From Anaerospora hongkongensis (lineage in GTDB: Bacteria; Bacillota; Negativicutes; Sporomusales; DSM-15969): a stretch of 64,000 nt of DNA. Below the pieces are notes generated by a model. It did no database searches. It was not told where the DNA came from and worked only from the letters and a program-made list of their open reading frames with translations. Location of the stretch: contig NZ_SLUI01000009.1 of the NCBI RefSeq assembly GCF_004339805.1, positions 62,001 through 126,000 of the forward strand, in the 5' to 3' direction. The translations under genes were made by a program, and so were the position numbers. Positions 44,572 to 54,145 of the stretch are shown here, in pieces; positions within the stretch are counted from its first letter, which is position 1; every line of letters begins with the position of its first letter.

Positions 44572-47451
44572 ATGAAAGAATATATTGTTGTTAAAGGCGC
44601 CAGACAGCACAATCTGAAAAATATTGATGTCACCATTCCGCGCAATGAATTGGTCGTGATTACCGGCTTAAGTGGTTCCGGCAAGTCGTCGCTGGCTTTT
44701 GATACGATTTATGCCGAAGGGCAGCGCCGTTATGTCGAATCGTTGTCAGCCTATGCCCGCCAGTTTTTGGGACAGATGGACAAGCCGGACGTCGATTATA
44801 TCGAGGGCTTATCACCGGCCATATCCATTGACCAGAAAACAACCAGCCGTAATCCCCGTTCCACTGTCGGTACGGTTACCGAGATTTATGATTATCTGCG
44901 GCTGCTGTTTGCCCGGGCAGGCAGGCCGTTTTGTCCGAAATGCGGCAAGCCGATCAGTCAGCAGACTGTAGAGCAAATGGTTGATCAGTTAGCGGCTTTT
45001 CCTGACAGCACAAGAATGATTGTGCTGGCTCCGGTGGTGCGGGGGAAAAAAGGAGAGCACCAGAAGGTATTGGAAGATATCCGAAAAAATGGCTACACCC
45101 GTGTACGCATTGACGGACAAGTCCAGGATATAACGGATGAAATAAAGCTTGAAAAAAACAAAAAGCATACCATAGAAGCGGTAATTGACCGGATTGTTAT
45201 TAAAGAGGGCATTGCTTCCCGTCTGGCAGATTCCCTCGAAACGGCGCTCAACCTTACCGGTGGTATTGTAAATGTGGAAATCGTCGGCGATAAGGAGCTG
45301 ACTTTCAGTCAGAACTTTGCCTGCGTAGACTGCGGAATCAGTCTGCCGGAAATTGCCCCCCGGATGTTTTCCTTCAACAGCCCTTTTGGGGCATGCCCTG
45401 ATTGTACCGGTCTTGGCAATAATATGGAAATTGATCCGGCACTGGTTATTCCTGATCCAGGGAAGGCGCTGATTGATGGCGCCATTGCTCCGCTCAGTAA
45501 AAACTCCAACTCCTATTTCATGTGCCAGCTGGAAGCGGTACTGACTCACTACGGCTTATCCTTGTACAATACCTGGGACAGTCTGCCGGAAGAGGTTAAG
45601 CAGGTTGTGTTGTGGGGATCAGGAAATGAGCGGTTTACGTTTAAGTATGAAAATATGTATGGTGAGGAAAAAACCTACCATTCTGTCTTTGAAGGCGCGC
45701 TGCCAACCCTTAGCCGCCGTCACCGCGAGTCGACCTCGGATGCTGCCAGGGAAGAGATTGAGGAATATATGAGCTCCAAGCCGTGCCCGACTTGCAAAGG
45801 GGCTAGGCTTAAACCGGAGTCGCTGGCAATTAAGGTGGGCGGCAAAAATATTTATGAAGTCACCCGGCTGACGATTGCCGACAGCCAGCAGTTTTTTAAC
45901 AGCCTGGATTTGACGGAGCGGGAAAAGACAATAGCCAATCAGATCATGAAGGAAATTCATGCCCGGCTGGGGTTCCTAATTAACGTAGGGCTTGATTATC
46001 TCAGTCTTGACCGGGCAGCAGGCACCTTATCCGGTGGTGAGGCCCAGCGCATTCGCCTGGCGACACAAATAGGGTCAGGCTTGGTCGGTGTTCTGTATAT
46101 CCTGGATGAGCCGTCTATCGGGCTCCATCAGCGGGACAATAACCGTCTGCTGGCGACACTTAAGCGCCTGCGGGATCTCGGTAATACCCTGTTGGTAGTG
46201 GAACATGATGAAGATACGATGAATGAGGCGGATCATATTATTGACATTGGCCCGGCGGCAGGCGTCCATGGCGGCCGCGTGATTGCCCAGGGGACAGTTG
46301 ATGAAATTAAAGCCTGCGAGCATTCGGTTACCGGTCAATATTTAAAGGGGACGAAATTTATTCCGGTTCCGGAGCAACGGCGCCAGCCCAATGGTAAGTG
46401 GCTGGAAGTCAGAGGGGCCAGGGAGAACAACCTGAAGAAGCTCAATGTCCGCTTTCCGCTGGGGTTGTTTACAGCTGTTACCGGTGTATCCGGATCAGGC
46501 AAAAGTACCCTGGTTAATGAAATTTTGTTCAAAGGACTGTCCGGCCGGATTTACAAAAGCCGCAGCCGTGCCGGTGAGCATGATGATATCCGCGGGGTAG
46601 AGTATATTGATAAGATTATTGATATTGACCAATCGCCTATTGGCCGTACACCCCGTTCCAACCCTGCTACCTATACCAGCTTGTTTGATTCCATCCGGGA
46701 ACTGTTCAGCCAGACTCCGGAAGCGAAAATCCGGGGCTACAAGCCCGGCCGGTTCAGCTTCAATGTAAAAGGCGGCCGCTGCGAGGCCTGCCGCGGCGAT
46801 GGTATTATTAAAATTGAAATGCACTTCCTGCCGGACGTCTATGTACCTTGTGAGGTATGCAAAGGGGCGCGCTATAACCGGGAAACACTGGAAGTCCGCT
46901 ATAAAGGCAAAAGCATTGCCCAGGTACTGGATATGATTGTGGATGAAGGGGTAGAGTTTTTTCAAAATATCCCGAAAATCCATCGTAAGCTGCAAACTTT
47001 GCAGGATGTTGGCTTAGGCTATATCAAACTGGGACAGCCGGCTACGACCTTGTCCGGTGGTGAAGCGCAGCGGGTCAAGCTGGCAACGGAGCTTGCCCGC
47101 CGCAGCACCGGTAAAACACTCTATATTCTGGACGAGCCTACTACCGGCTTGCATACTGCCGATATTCACCGCTTGATGGAGGTACTGCAGCGTCTGGTGG
47201 ACGGCGGGGATTCGGTTGTGGTCATTGAGCACAATCTGGATGTCATTAAGACTGCCGATCATATCATTGACCTTGGACCGGAAGGCGGCATCAGGGGCGG
47301 TACGATTGTTGCCCAGGGAACGCCGGAACAAGTGGCGGCAGTAAGAGGCTCCTATACCGGACAGTTTCTGAAGCCTGTCCTGCAGCGCGGCAAAGAGCTG
47401 GCTGAAATGGCGGAAGCGGCTGCGACTGTCAGTGAGCAGATAAAAGTATAA
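44572..47451 (+). CDS. uvrA: Excinuclease ABC subunit A
   Basis: The damage-sensing ATPase of excision repair, 959 residues. Two ABC modules are present: Walker [13 protein letters not shown] and [12 protein letters not shown], signatures [16 protein letters not shown] and [16 protein letters not shown]. Zinc modules are intact ([22 protein letters not shown]). The start ATG 44572 follows AGGGGAGG. It is cotranscribed with uvrB and thus probably SOS-controlled. Confidence 0.97.
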   Translation: MKEYIVVKGARQHNLKNIDVTIPRNELVVITGLSGSGKSSLAFDTIYAEGQRRYVESLSAYARQFLGQMDKPDVDYIEGLSPAISIDQKTTSRNPRSTVGTVTEIYDYLRLLFARAGRPFCPKCGKPISQQTVEQMVDQLAAFPDSTRMIVLAPVVRGKKGEHQKVLEDIRKNGYTRVRIDGQVQDITDEIKLEKNKKHTIEAVIDRIVIKEGIASRLADSLETALNLTGGIVNVEIVGDKELTFSQNFACVDCGISLPEIAPRMFSFNSPFGACPDCTGLGNNMEIDPALVIPDPGKALIDGAIAPLSKNSNSYFMCQLEAVLTHYGLSLYNTWDSLPEEVKQVVLWGSGNERFTFKYENMYGEEKTYHSVFEGALPTLSRRHRESTSDAAREEIEEYMSSKPCPTCKGARLKPESLAIKVGGKNIYEVTRLTIADSQQFFNSLDLTEREKTIANQIMKEIHARLGFLINVGLDYLSLDRAAGTLSGGEAQRIRLATQIGSGLVGVLYILDEPSIGLHQRDNNRLLATLKRLRDLGNTLLVVEHDEDTMNEADHIIDIGPAAGVHGGRVIAQGTVDEIKACEHSVTGQYLKGTKFIPVPEQRRQPNGKWLEVRGARENNLKKLNVRFPLGLFTAVTGVSGSGKSTLVNEILFKGLSGRIYKSRSRAGEHDDIRGVEYIDKIIDIDQSPIGRTPRSNPATYTSLFDSIRELFSQTPEAKIRGYKPGRFSFNVKGGRCEACRGDGIIKIEMHFLPDVYVPCEVCKGARYNRETLEVRYKGKSIAQVLDMIVDEGVEFFQNIPKIHRKLQTLQDVGLGYIKLGQPATTLSGGEAQRVKLATELARRSTGKTLYILDEPTTGLHTADIHRLMEVLQRLVDGGDSVVVIEHNLDVIKTADHIIDLGPEGGIRGGTIVAQGTPEQVAAVRGSYTGQFLKPVLQRGKELAEMAEAAATVSEQIKV

Positions 47452-47454
47452 TAG

Positions 47455-47598
47455 GCTTTTTACGAAGTCCATCAGGACATTAAGCTGGCAATTGAGCGTG
47501 AAAAGCAAATGAAAGCAGGACCCCGCCGGAAAAAGATAGAATTGGTTACGACAACTAATCAGGATTGGAGCGACCTTTATGGAGAACTCCGTTACTAG
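47455..47598 (+). other. Open stretch of 47 codons between uvrA and uvrC
   Basis: Immediately after the tandem TAA TAG of uvrA, the same frame stays open to a TAG at 47598 inside uvrC. Its translation (AFYEVHQDIKLAIEREK, then MKAGPRRKKIELVTT) has protein-like composition but no good start codon. It may be the remnant of a deleted gene or chance. It fills most of the 127-bp uvrA-uvrC gap. Confidence 0.25.
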
Positions 47599-49405
47599 CG
47601 AATTAGAACAAAAGTTGGCCCATTTACCCGATAAGCCTGGCGTATATTTGTGGAAGGATAATCAGAAACGGATTATCTATGTTGGTAAGGCAGTAAACCT
47701 AAAGAACCGGGTACGGTCTTACATGCAGTCCAGCCGCAATCATTCGCCGAAAGTGCGGTCCATGGTTTCCAGGATAGCGGATTTGGAGTACATTATAACA
47801 GGCTCTGAAATTGAAGCGCTTATTCTGGAATGCAATTTAATAAAAAAACACCGGCCAAAATACAACATCAGCCTGCGGGATGACAAAAGCTATCCCTATG
47901 TAAAAGTAACGTTGAATGAACAATATCCGCGCGTCTACGCAACCCGCAAAGTAGTAAAAGACGGCGCCCGTTATTTTGGTCCTTATACGAATGCCGGTGC
48001 TGTTCATGAGACGCTGAAATTGCTCAAACGGCTTTTTCCTTTGCGTACCTGCCGGCAGCTTGATGCGCAGCGTCCTTGCCTGCAGTATCATATCAAACGC
48101 TGTCTGGCACCTTGTGCCGGTAAAGTAGAGCCTGAAGTTTATGGGGAAATGATTAAAGCAGTCTGCCTCTTTCTGGAGGGCCGCAGTGATGATGTGGTGA
48201 AGAGCCTAAAGAAGCGTATGGAGCAGGCAGCAGAAAACCTGGAATTTGAGCTTGCTGCCCAGCTTCGTGATCAGCTGACTGCTGTGGACAAAGTGCGCGA
48301 GAAGCAGAATATTGTTACCGGCAGCGGTGATCAGGACGCTGTTGGCCTGGCCCGCTCAGCGGTGGGAACCTGTGTGCAGGTATTCTTTATCCGCAGCGGC
48401 AAGATGGTTGGCCGCGATCACTTCCTACTCACGAATAGTGAAGAGGAAGAAGATGCGAAGGTGCTGGAGGCTTTTCTCAAGCAATATTACAGTCAGGCTG
48501 CCTTTTTACCGCGGGAAGTACTGCTGCCGTTTGATGTGCCCGAGCAGCAGCTGCTGTCAGACTGGCTGACGGAAGTGAAGGGCGGCAGGGTAGCGGTCGA
48601 TACGCCTAAGCGGGGAACCAAAAAAGACTTGGTCAGCATGGCATCAGGTAACGCTGCCAGAGTGCTGGAGGAACAAGCCCTTCGACTGCAGGCTGCCAAT
48701 GAGCGCACTGACGGCGCGCTCCTCGAATTGGCCGATTATTTGGATTTGGAAGTTCCGCCGGAACGGATCGAGTGTTTTGATATTTCCCATATTCAAGGCG
48801 CTGAGACGGTGGCCTCTATGGTCGTCTTCGAGGGCGGACAGCCTAAAAAAGAGGATTATCGCCGTTATAAGCTGCAAACGGTGGAAGGGAAACCGGATGA
48901 TTTTAAATCCATGCAGGAAGTTGTCGGACGGCGTTACCGCGATCTGACAAGCGCTCCTGTCCCCGATTTGATTATTATTGACGGTGGCAAGGGACAGCTG
49001 AGTTCTGCGCTGGAAATTATCCGCAGCTGCGGGCTTACTTCGGCTGCTGTAGTAGGGTTAGCCAAAGAATTCGAGCATATATTTAAAGAAGGCGAAAGCG
49101 AGCCTGTTATTTTGCCGCGCCACTCCCAATCCCTGTACCTGGTGCAGCGCATTCGCGATGAGGCTCACCGGTTTGCTATTACCTACCATCGTAAATTACG
49201 CTCTAAGCGCAACATGGTGTCCGTTTTGGATCATATTCCCGGCATCGGTGAAAAGCGGCGCAAGGCTTTGTGGGATCACTTCGGCAATTTGGCTAAGATT
49301 AAAGCGGCTGAGGTGGAAGAAATGGCGGCAGTCCCTGGTATGAGCCGGCCGGCAGCGGAAGCTGTTTATCAGTTTTTCCGGCGCAAGCCAGGGGAGGTGT
49401 TGTGA
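47579..49405 (+). CDS. uvrC: Excinuclease ABC subunit C
   Basis: Makes both incisions around the lesion. It has an N-terminal GIY-YIG domain (DKPGVYLWKDNQKRIIYVGK), a cysteine cluster (CLQYHIKRCLAPCAG), a UVR motif (NLEFELAAQLRDQL), the RNase H-like C-terminal nuclease (ECFDISHIQG; IIIDGGKGQLSSAL) and helix-hairpin-helix motifs (LDHIPGIGEKRRKALWDHFG). 608 residues is full length. The stop overlaps the mobA start. Confidence 0.96.
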   Translation: MENSVTSELEQKLAHLPDKPGVYLWKDNQKRIIYVGKAVNLKNRVRSYMQSSRNHSPKVRSMVSRIADLEYIITGSEIEALILECNLIKKHRPKYNISLRDDKSYPYVKVTLNEQYPRVYATRKVVKDGARYFGPYTNAGAVHETLKLLKRLFPLRTCRQLDAQRPCLQYHIKRCLAPCAGKVEPEVYGEMIKAVCLFLEGRSDDVVKSLKKRMEQAAENLEFELAAQLRDQLTAVDKVREKQNIVTGSGDQDAVGLARSAVGTCVQVFFIRSGKMVGRDHFLLTNSEEEEDAKVLEAFLKQYYSQAAFLPREVLLPFDVPEQQLLSDWLTEVKGGRVAVDTPKRGTKKDLVSMASGNAARVLEEQALRLQAANERTDGALLELADYLDLEVPPERIECFDISHIQGAETVASMVVFEGGQPKKEDYRRYKLQTVEGKPDDFKSMQEVVGRRYRDLTSAPVPDLIIIDGGKGQLSSALEIIRSCGLTSAAVVGLAKEFEHIFKEGESEPVILPRHSQSLYLVQRIRDEAHRFAITYHRKLRSKRNMVSVLDHIPGIGEKRRKALWDHFGNLAKIKAAEVEEMAAVPGMSRPAAEAVYQFFRRKPGEVL

Positions 49406-49989
49406 TGAATGGCATTGTTTTAGCAGGCGGCCTCAGTACCCGTATGGGACGGGATAAGGCTTCACTGCCCTGGGGAAAAAGCGATTTGCTGCACACCATT
49501 TTGCAGCAGCTGGTTCCAGTATGTGAGACCGTGATCGTTGTTACCAATAGTCCGCGGGAAATCGGGATTGAAGGTATTCAGTTTGTTGCCGATCATTACT
49601 GCCGGTGCGGTCCTTTGGCGGGGATGCAGGCCGGACTAACGGCTTCCGGGCAGGACTATAATTTTATTGTCGCTTGTGATATGCCGTTTTTATCAACGGC
49701 AGCTATTACCTATATGGAGCAGGCTGCTCTTGGTTATCAGGCAGCTGTGCCCTTTGTCGAAGACTATTTTCATCCGCTTCATGCCGTATACCACCGCGAT
49801 TGTCTGTTGCAGATTGACAAGCTGCTGGCAGAAGGAAGGTACCGGATTGCAGACCTTTATCCATATATACGGCTTAGGCAGATTACCAAAAAGGAATTAG
49901 TCCAATTTGATGAGGAACTAAAGATGCTGAGTAACGTGAATACGCCGGACGAGTACCGGCTGCAAGCTGCAAGGCAGGGAAACCACTGA
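49405..49989 (+). CDS. mobA: Molybdenum cofactor guanylyltransferase
   Basis: Joins GMP to molybdopterin to form the guanine dinucleotide cofactor of DMSO-reductase-type enzymes such as formate dehydrogenase. Motif: GIVLAGGLSTRMGRDKASLP; then VACDMPFLS. About 194 residues, normal length. ATG 49405 shares its A with the uvrC TGA, and GGGGAGGTG lies upstream. No other molybdenum-cofactor gene is in the window. Confidence 0.92.
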   Translation: MNGIVLAGGLSTRMGRDKASLPWGKSDLLHTILQQLVPVCETVIVVTNSPREIGIEGIQFVADHYCRCGPLAGMQAGLTASGQDYNFIVACDMPFLSTAAITYMEQAALGYQAAVPFVEDYFHPLHAVYHRDCLLQIDKLLAEGRYRIADLYPYIRLRQITKKELVQFDEELKMLSNVNTPDEYRLQAARQGNH

Positions 49990-50008
49990 GGATGGTTTCC
50001 CTTTTTTT
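49977..50008 (+). terminator. Terminator after mobA
   Basis: A 9-bp stem GGGAAACCA/TGGTTTCCC (49977-49985 with 49993-50001), then seven T. Confidence 0.9.
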
Positions 50009-50121
50009 GTTTATACTAGCCTTATGGGAAGCGATCGTTAATAGTTTTCCATTTTGAGCAAAAGAGGAAATATTAGGGTTTTATAGAATAAAATTCCACC
50101 AGAGAGGATTGAGGTGGAACA

Positions 50122-50496
50122 ATGCGGGTTTTAGTAGTTGAAGATTCCCAGGTTATTCGTACGATTATTATTAAAGAATTGCGTGATCTAGGAGTCATTG
50201 ATATTGAACAGGCAGAAGAAGGGCTGGCAGCAATGCGTAAAATCGGCGGTAAATTTTTTGATCTAATCACGCTTGATATTACGATGCCTGAGGCAGATGG
50301 AATTACCGTTCTAAATCATATCAAGGCGGTGTCACCCAATTCCAGGGTGGTAATCTGCAGTGCTCACAATCACAAGGATACCGTCATGGAAGCAATAAGA
50401 ATTGGCATTGATGATTATATTATCAAGCCGTTTGCTGTAGAACGATTAAATGAAGTCTTAAAAAGGCAGATTAAGCTGCTGAGCAAAAACGGTTGA
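50122..50496 (+). CDS. Single-domain response regulator (CheY-like)
   Basis: A 124-residue receiver domain with no output domain. The acidic pocket (VVEDSQ), phosphorylated Asp (LITLDITMPEADG), the Thr/Ser switch (VICSAHNHKD) and the Lys (DYIIKPFAVERL) are all present. No histidine kinase is adjacent, so it may serve chemotaxis or a distant kinase. ATG 50122 follows GAGGTGG. Confidence 0.9.
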   Translation: MRVLVVEDSQVIRTIIIKELRDLGVIDIEQAEEGLAAMRKIGGKFFDLITLDITMPEADGITVLNHIKAVSPNSRVVICSAHNHKDTVMEAIRIGIDDYIIKPFAVERLNEVLKRQIKLLSKNG

Positions 50497-50530
50497 TTGG
50501 TAAATCCAGTGGAAAAGTGGTAAAATAAGG

Positions 50531-50550
50531 CTAGTACCTTAAGGTACTAG
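50531..50550. promoter_or_regulatory. Perfect 20-bp palindrome before lemA, candidate operator
   Basis: CTAGTACCTTAAGGTACTAG is its own reverse complement. It lies just after a TTGGTA (50497)-18 nt-TAAAAT (50521-50526) promoter, covering the expected transcription start, which is a typical repressor position. The regulator is unknown. Confidence 0.55.
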
Positions 50551-50571
50551 GCACAAGAAGGAGGAATCCCA

Positions 50572-51129
50572 ATGAATAAAATAGCACCATGGATTGTCTT
50601 GGGGCTGATAGCCGTGCTTATCCTGATGGGTGTTTCCAGCTATAACGGGTTGGTTGGTCTTAGCGAGCAGATTAACGGCAAATGGAGTCAGGTGGAAAAC
50701 CAGCTGCAGCGCCGTTCTGATCTTATTCCCAATTTAGTCAATACGGTCAAAGGTTATGCCGCCCATGAGCAACAGGCTATTCAGGCGGTAGCTGATGCCC
50801 GGGCCAGGCTGGCAGGAGCACCGGGGCCTGCTGCCAAAGCAGAGGCGAATAATGAACTAAGCGGGGCACTGAGCAGGTTATTAGTAGTTGCCGAAAACTA
50901 TCCCGACCTAAAAGCGGATAAAAACTTCCGGGCATTGATGGATGAGCTGTCAGGTACGGAGAACCGCATTGCTGTGGCGCGCAAGGATTATAACGATGCC
51001 GTACAGGTATACAATACAAAAATACGGTCCTTCCCGGCCAGTCTGTTTGCCGGTATGATGGGCTTTAGTGCTAAGGAATACTTTAAGGCGGAGGAGGGGG
51101 CGAAGGCTGTCCCCCAAGTCAAGTTCTAG
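50572..51129 (+). CDS. LemA family protein
   Basis: A protein of 185 residues with an N-terminal membrane helix ([20 protein letters not shown]) and the helical LemA domain ([52 protein letters not shown]). LemA proteins are membrane-anchored with an extracytoplasmic or cytoplasmic helical body; function unsettled. A TPM-domain gene lies about 420 bp downstream, a frequent partnership. Repeat copy C starts 3 nt after the stop. Confidence 0.9.
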   Translation: MNKIAPWIVLGLIAVLILMGVSSYNGLVGLSEQINGKWSQVENQLQRRSDLIPNLVNTVKGYAAHEQQAIQAVADARARLAGAPGPAAKAEANNELSGALSRLLVVAENYPDLKADKNFRALMDELSGTENRIAVARKDYNDAVQVYNTKIRSFPASLFAGMMGFSAKEYFKAEEGAKAVPQVKF

Positions 51130-51131
51130 GG

Positions 51132-51288
51132 CGGCCGCCGATAAGGCCTCATCTGCTGATAGGGACGGCCGCCGATAAAGGAACATCTGCGTTGTTGCGG
51201 GCCTTGCCGGAATCCTCACCGTACGCCCCTGTACGCCTCCGGTTCCGGCAAGGCCCACGCCTAGCATCTGAACCATTCTCGACGGCCT
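51132..51288. repeat. Dispersed intergenic repeat, copy C, with duplicated head
   Basis: A full unit at 51166-51288 is preceded by a truncated head at 51132. The arms GGGCCTTGCCGGAA (51199-51212) and TTCCGGCAAGGCCC (51243-51256) pair perfectly. Similarity to copy D continues past the edge to about 51360 (AACGAGGGGAACG, GTTGGTGGTGG, GCTCCCCTGCGGGGTG). It fills most of the 420-bp gap between lemA and the TPM gene; the rest holds the short repeat at 51396 and nothing else I can name. Confidence 0.88.
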
Positions 51289-51395
51289 AAGCTGGTGGCA
51301 AGGGAACGAGGGGAACGGGGGCTTACTGACAGTTGGTGGTGGCTAGCTCCCCTGCGGGGTGTGCAGACAGGCCGATGGTTAGCTTGTGCCCTATT

Positions 51396-51428
51396 GTCAT
51401 TGCGAGGAGCGCAGCGACGCGGCAATCT
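51396..51428. repeat. Short dispersed repeat of the GTCATTGCGAGG type, copy 2
   Basis: GTCATTGCGAGGAGCGCAGC then GACGCGGCAATCT. It shares both edges with the copy at 27630 and differs in the middle. Confidence 0.78.
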
Positions 51429-51550
51429 CATCTTAGTTTCTTAGTATTTGAGCCTGCTTGACAGATTAGCCTGATGGTAAATTTAAAAATTCACTTCTTA
51501 AATAACAAGATCGCCCATAGACTAGGATTAAGACGAAGCGAGGGATGACC

Positions 51551-52312
51551 ATGAAAAAATGGCTGGCCTGGTTAGTGCTGGGCATTTATCTGACCATCGC
51601 CGCAGTCGCTTGGGCCCAGCCGCAGGTCCCGCCTGCTCCTGCCAGCAGCTTGTATGTGCAGGACTATGCCGGAGTATTATCAAATGAGTCCAAGAGCCGC
51701 ATAAACAGCCTGGGATCACAACTAGCGGCGAAAACAAAAGCACAGGTTGTTGTTGTTACGGTGAAGAGCCTGGAGGGTGCTGCTCCTGAAGAGTATGCCC
51801 TGGCTATTTTACGGGAATGGGGAATCGGCGATAAGACACTGAATAACGGTGTGCTGATGCTGGTTGCGGTTGGAGACCGGCAGTCCCGGATTGAAGTAGG
51901 GTATGGCCTGGAGGGTGCACTGCCTGACGCCAAGACAGGGCGAATTCAGGATGAGTACATGATTCCCTTGTTTCAGCAAGGGGATTATAATAAAGGCATA
52001 GTAAACGGCTACATGGCTTTAGCAGGCGAAGTGGCCAAAGAATACCAGCTGGAATTAAAAACCGATGCCAAACCTGTGCAGAAAAGTAAAGCTCACCAGG
52101 ATCAGTCCTGGTTCGATACATTGCCCTGGTGGGGGCAGTTACTGCTGGTGGGCGGTGTATTGTCGCTTTTCGTTATGGATTGGCTCTTTTTTGGCGGTAC
52201 CATTACCTATCTCCTTTTGTCATTGCTGCGTGGCCGTGGCGGCGGTGGAGGAGGTGGCGGCGGATGGGGCGGTGGTTCCGGTGGAGGCGGTGGCTCGAGC
52301 CGGAAGTGGTAG
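51551..52312 (+). CDS. TPM-domain (YgcG family) secreted/membrane protein with glycine-rich tail
   Basis: A protein of about 253 residues with a signal peptide (WLAWLVLGIYLTIAAVAWAQ), the TPM domain (VQDYAGVLSNESKSRINSLG; VVVVTVKSLEG; REWGIGDKTLNNGVLMLVAV), a membrane helix near residue 190 and a tail of glycine with Arg, Trp and Ser. The family often accompanies LemA. ATG 51551 behind GCGAGGG is chosen over ATG 51545. Confidence 0.88.
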   Translation: MKKWLAWLVLGIYLTIAAVAWAQPQVPPAPASSLYVQDYAGVLSNESKSRINSLGSQLAAKTKAQVVVVTVKSLEGAAPEEYALAILREWGIGDKTLNNGVLMLVAVGDRQSRIEVGYGLEGALPDAKTGRIQDEYMIPLFQQGDYNKGIVNGYMALAGEVAKEYQLELKTDAKPVQKSKAHQDQSWFDTLPWWGQLLLVGGVLSLFVMDWLFFGGTITYLLLSLLRGRGGGGGGGGGWGGGSGGGGGSSRKW

Positions 52313-52325
52313 TTAACGAATGAAG

Positions 52326-52362
52326 CCCTAAAGAACTGCAAGGTTCGTTAGGGTCTTTTATT
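52326..52362 (+). terminator. Terminator after the TPM gene
   Basis: A broken stem CCCTAA-GAAC/GTTC-TTAGGG (52326-52352) followed by TCTTTTATTTT. Confidence 0.75.
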
Positions 52363-52400
52363 TTACACCAATATTGTGCCTGCAAAGGAGGGAATGAGTA

Positions 52401-53078
52401 GTGGATTTTGCCGGAATTGGTTCTGAATGGTTTTTGGCATTAGGCAGCATCTTATTAATTAATTTAATTTTAAGCGGTGATAATGCAGTCATTATTGCTT
52501 TGGCCAGTAAGAATCTTCCCTTAGAACAACGAAATTTTGCAGTTTTCTGGGGCAGTGCAGGAGCGGTTGTGCTCCGGATTATTCTTACTTTTGTTGCAGC
52601 GTATCTGTTAGATATTCCTTATCTGCAATTTAGCGGTGGTTTGGCTTTACTGTGGATTGCCATCAGTTTATTGAGCGATAAGGGGGCGGATCACGGGTAT
52701 GGACCGGCGGCTTCTTTGAGTGAAGCGATCAAAGTCATATTGTTCGCCGACCTGGTAATGAGTTTGGACAATGTGCTGGCTCTTGCGGCGATTTCCCAGA
52801 CAGTTCCCAGCGGGAAGTATGCGTTGATTAGTATTGGCCTTGCGACAAGCATACCGCTGGTTGTTGTTGGTGCGCAAATGCTGATGCGATTAATGGACCG
52901 TTTCCCGGTTATCGTGTATTTGGGAGCAGCTGTGCTGGGCTATGCAGCGGCAGAAATGATGATCAATGATAAGGCCGTTGGCCCAGTGGTTGACGGGTAT
53001 GAATTCGTTATTCAGCTAGCGTTAACCATTACAGTAGTGGTAGTTGGCTATTGGCAGAAAACAAAAAGAACGAAATGA
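52401..53078 (+). CDS. TerC-type integral membrane protein (YjbE family)
   Basis: A protein of 225 residues with seven or so helices and the family motif LILSGDNAVIIALASKNLP, repeated in the second half as FADLVMSLDNVLALAAIS. Members are thought to export metal ions such as manganese. GTG 52401 follows GGAGGG. No yybP-ykoY riboswitch is visible in the short leader. Confidence 0.88.
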   Translation: MDFAGIGSEWFLALGSILLINLILSGDNAVIIALASKNLPLEQRNFAVFWGSAGAVVLRIILTFVAAYLLDIPYLQFSGGLALLWIAISLLSDKGADHGYGPAASLSEAIKVILFADLVMSLDNVLALAAISQTVPSGKYALISIGLATSIPLVVVGAQMLMRLMDRFPVIVYLGAAVLGYAAAEMMINDKAVGPVVDGYEFVIQLALTITVVVVGYWQKTKRTK

Positions 53079-53094
53079 TCAAAATATAAAAATG

Positions 53095-53125
53095 TTGGCA
53101 TAACTTACCACAAATATGGTAAAAT
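53095..53125 (+). promoter_or_regulatory. Rubredoxin promoter with a TTACCA-N6-TGGTAA palindrome
   Basis: TTGGCA (53095-53100) and TAAAAT (53120-53125) form a loose promoter with a 19-nt spacer. A perfect inverted repeat TTACCA (53105-53110)/TGGTAA (53117-53122) fills the spacer and touches the -10. It looks like a repressor site; the protein is unknown. Confidence 0.45.
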
Positions 53126-53168
53126 AAACGCGTAATGTCACAATTATTGATAAGAAGGAGTGTTTCTG

Positions 53169-53327
53169 ATGGCAACTTGGGAATGCGTAGTTTGTGGCTA
53201 TATTTATGATGAAGCAGCAGGCGATCCTGATAGCGGAATCGCCCCTGGCACGAAATTCGAAGATATTCCTGATGACTGGGTCTGTCCGGTCTGTGGTGTA
53301 GGCAAAGATCAATTCGAAAAAAAATAA
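53169..53327 (+). CDS. Rubredoxin
   Basis: A 52-residue electron carrier with one iron bound by four cysteines in two pairs: [14 protein letters not shown] and [14 protein letters not shown]. The length is typical. In anaerobes it passes electrons to oxygen- or peroxide-reducing enzymes. ATG 53169 follows AAGGAG. It forms a one-gene unit with its own promoter and terminator. Confidence 0.95.
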   Translation: MATWECVVCGYIYDEAAGDPDSGIAPGTKFEDIPDDWVCPVCGVGKDQFEKK

Positions 53328-53339
53328 TGCACAGATAAG

Positions 53340-53380
53340 ATGAGGAGCATCCGCAGTCCGGAGGCTCCTCATTCTTTATA
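53340..53380 (+). terminator. Terminator after rubredoxin
   Basis: A 9-bp stem ATGAGGAGC/GCTCCTCAT (53340-53348 with 53364-53372), followed by TCTTTATA. Confidence 0.75.
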
Positions 53381-53406
53381 AAAAAACGCCAGGCATTTGC
53401 CTGGCA
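53379..53406 (-). terminator. Terminator of the - strand DUF3231-like gene
   Basis: On the - strand, TGCCAGGC and GCCTGGC arms (53388-53395 with 53398-53405) are followed by a run of T (53381-53387). Confidence 0.75.
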
Positions 53407-53451
53407 ATGAGAGGAGGTTAGTATTGTAGGACTTGGCAATAAGCCAAGGTG

Positions 53452-53991
53452 TTAGTGTTCTACTTTAGCAATATGCGGCAGCCAGCCGCGGTTTAACATC
53501 AGGTTGAGCAGGCGTAAGTTCCAGTCAAGGCCTTCGTCCAGTCGCTTGCGCAGCATCATACCTACTTCTAACTGGTAGCATTGGTGCAGGGCGGCTAGTA
53601 TAGCCATTTGCGAACCTTTAGCCATGGTTCCCAGTGTGGCGGCAATTTCACTGTCAGTCAGACAGGCATCTGAAGGCAGTTCCAGCGGATGGGCATGCAA
53701 TTGGCGACGCGTAAAATGGAATTTGGGAACTTCTGCTTTGCCTTTATGCAGGGCTTCCTCACAGTTTTCAACAGTGGTGCGCACTTGCTCTTCAATACAT
53801 TGTTCCACTAATGTGCGCAGCTCAGGATCTTTAGCCTGATTATATAAAGCTTCTAATACACTTAGATTGAAACGGCCCTGGGAGACGATACCATAGAGGG
53901 CTCCTGCCTCCAGATAGCTGACGCTTTCTTTGTCGAAAATCATTTGAGTAGCCATTCGGGTGGCTCCATTAATTTTATCCATCATTGTCAT
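53452..53991 (-). CDS. DUF3231-like helical protein
   Basis: A protein of 179 residues, all helical. It has SYLEAGALYGIVSQGRFNLS, LRTLVEQCIEEQVRTTVENC, CLTDSEIAATLGTMAKGSQM and a tail NLMLNRGWLPHIAK. The pattern resembles DUF3231 and CotF-type ferritin-like proteins of endospore formers; metal ligands are not clear. The start at 53991 follows AGGAGGT on the - strand. It lies between converging rubredoxin and a diverging dehydrogenase gene. Confidence 0.6.
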   Translation of the reverse strand: MTMMDKINGATRMATQMIFDKESVSYLEAGALYGIVSQGRFNLSVLEALYNQAKDPELRTLVEQCIEEQVRTTVENCEEALHKGKAEVPKFHFTRRQLHAHPLELPSDACLTDSEIAATLGTMAKGSQMAILAALHQCYQLEVGMMLRKRLDEGLDWNLRLLNLMLNRGWLPHIAKVEH

Positions 53992-54145
53992 GACCGGTGA
54001 CCTCCTGTATTGAAACTTAGCTCATTTTTACAATGACTCATTGCTGTTAGGATAAACAGAATGAAAGCAGATCATGCACAGGAGCAGGAATTATTTTCAC
54101 AAAAAGAGAAAGGGTAAAAAACATAGCATGAGGGAGGCGTAAATT

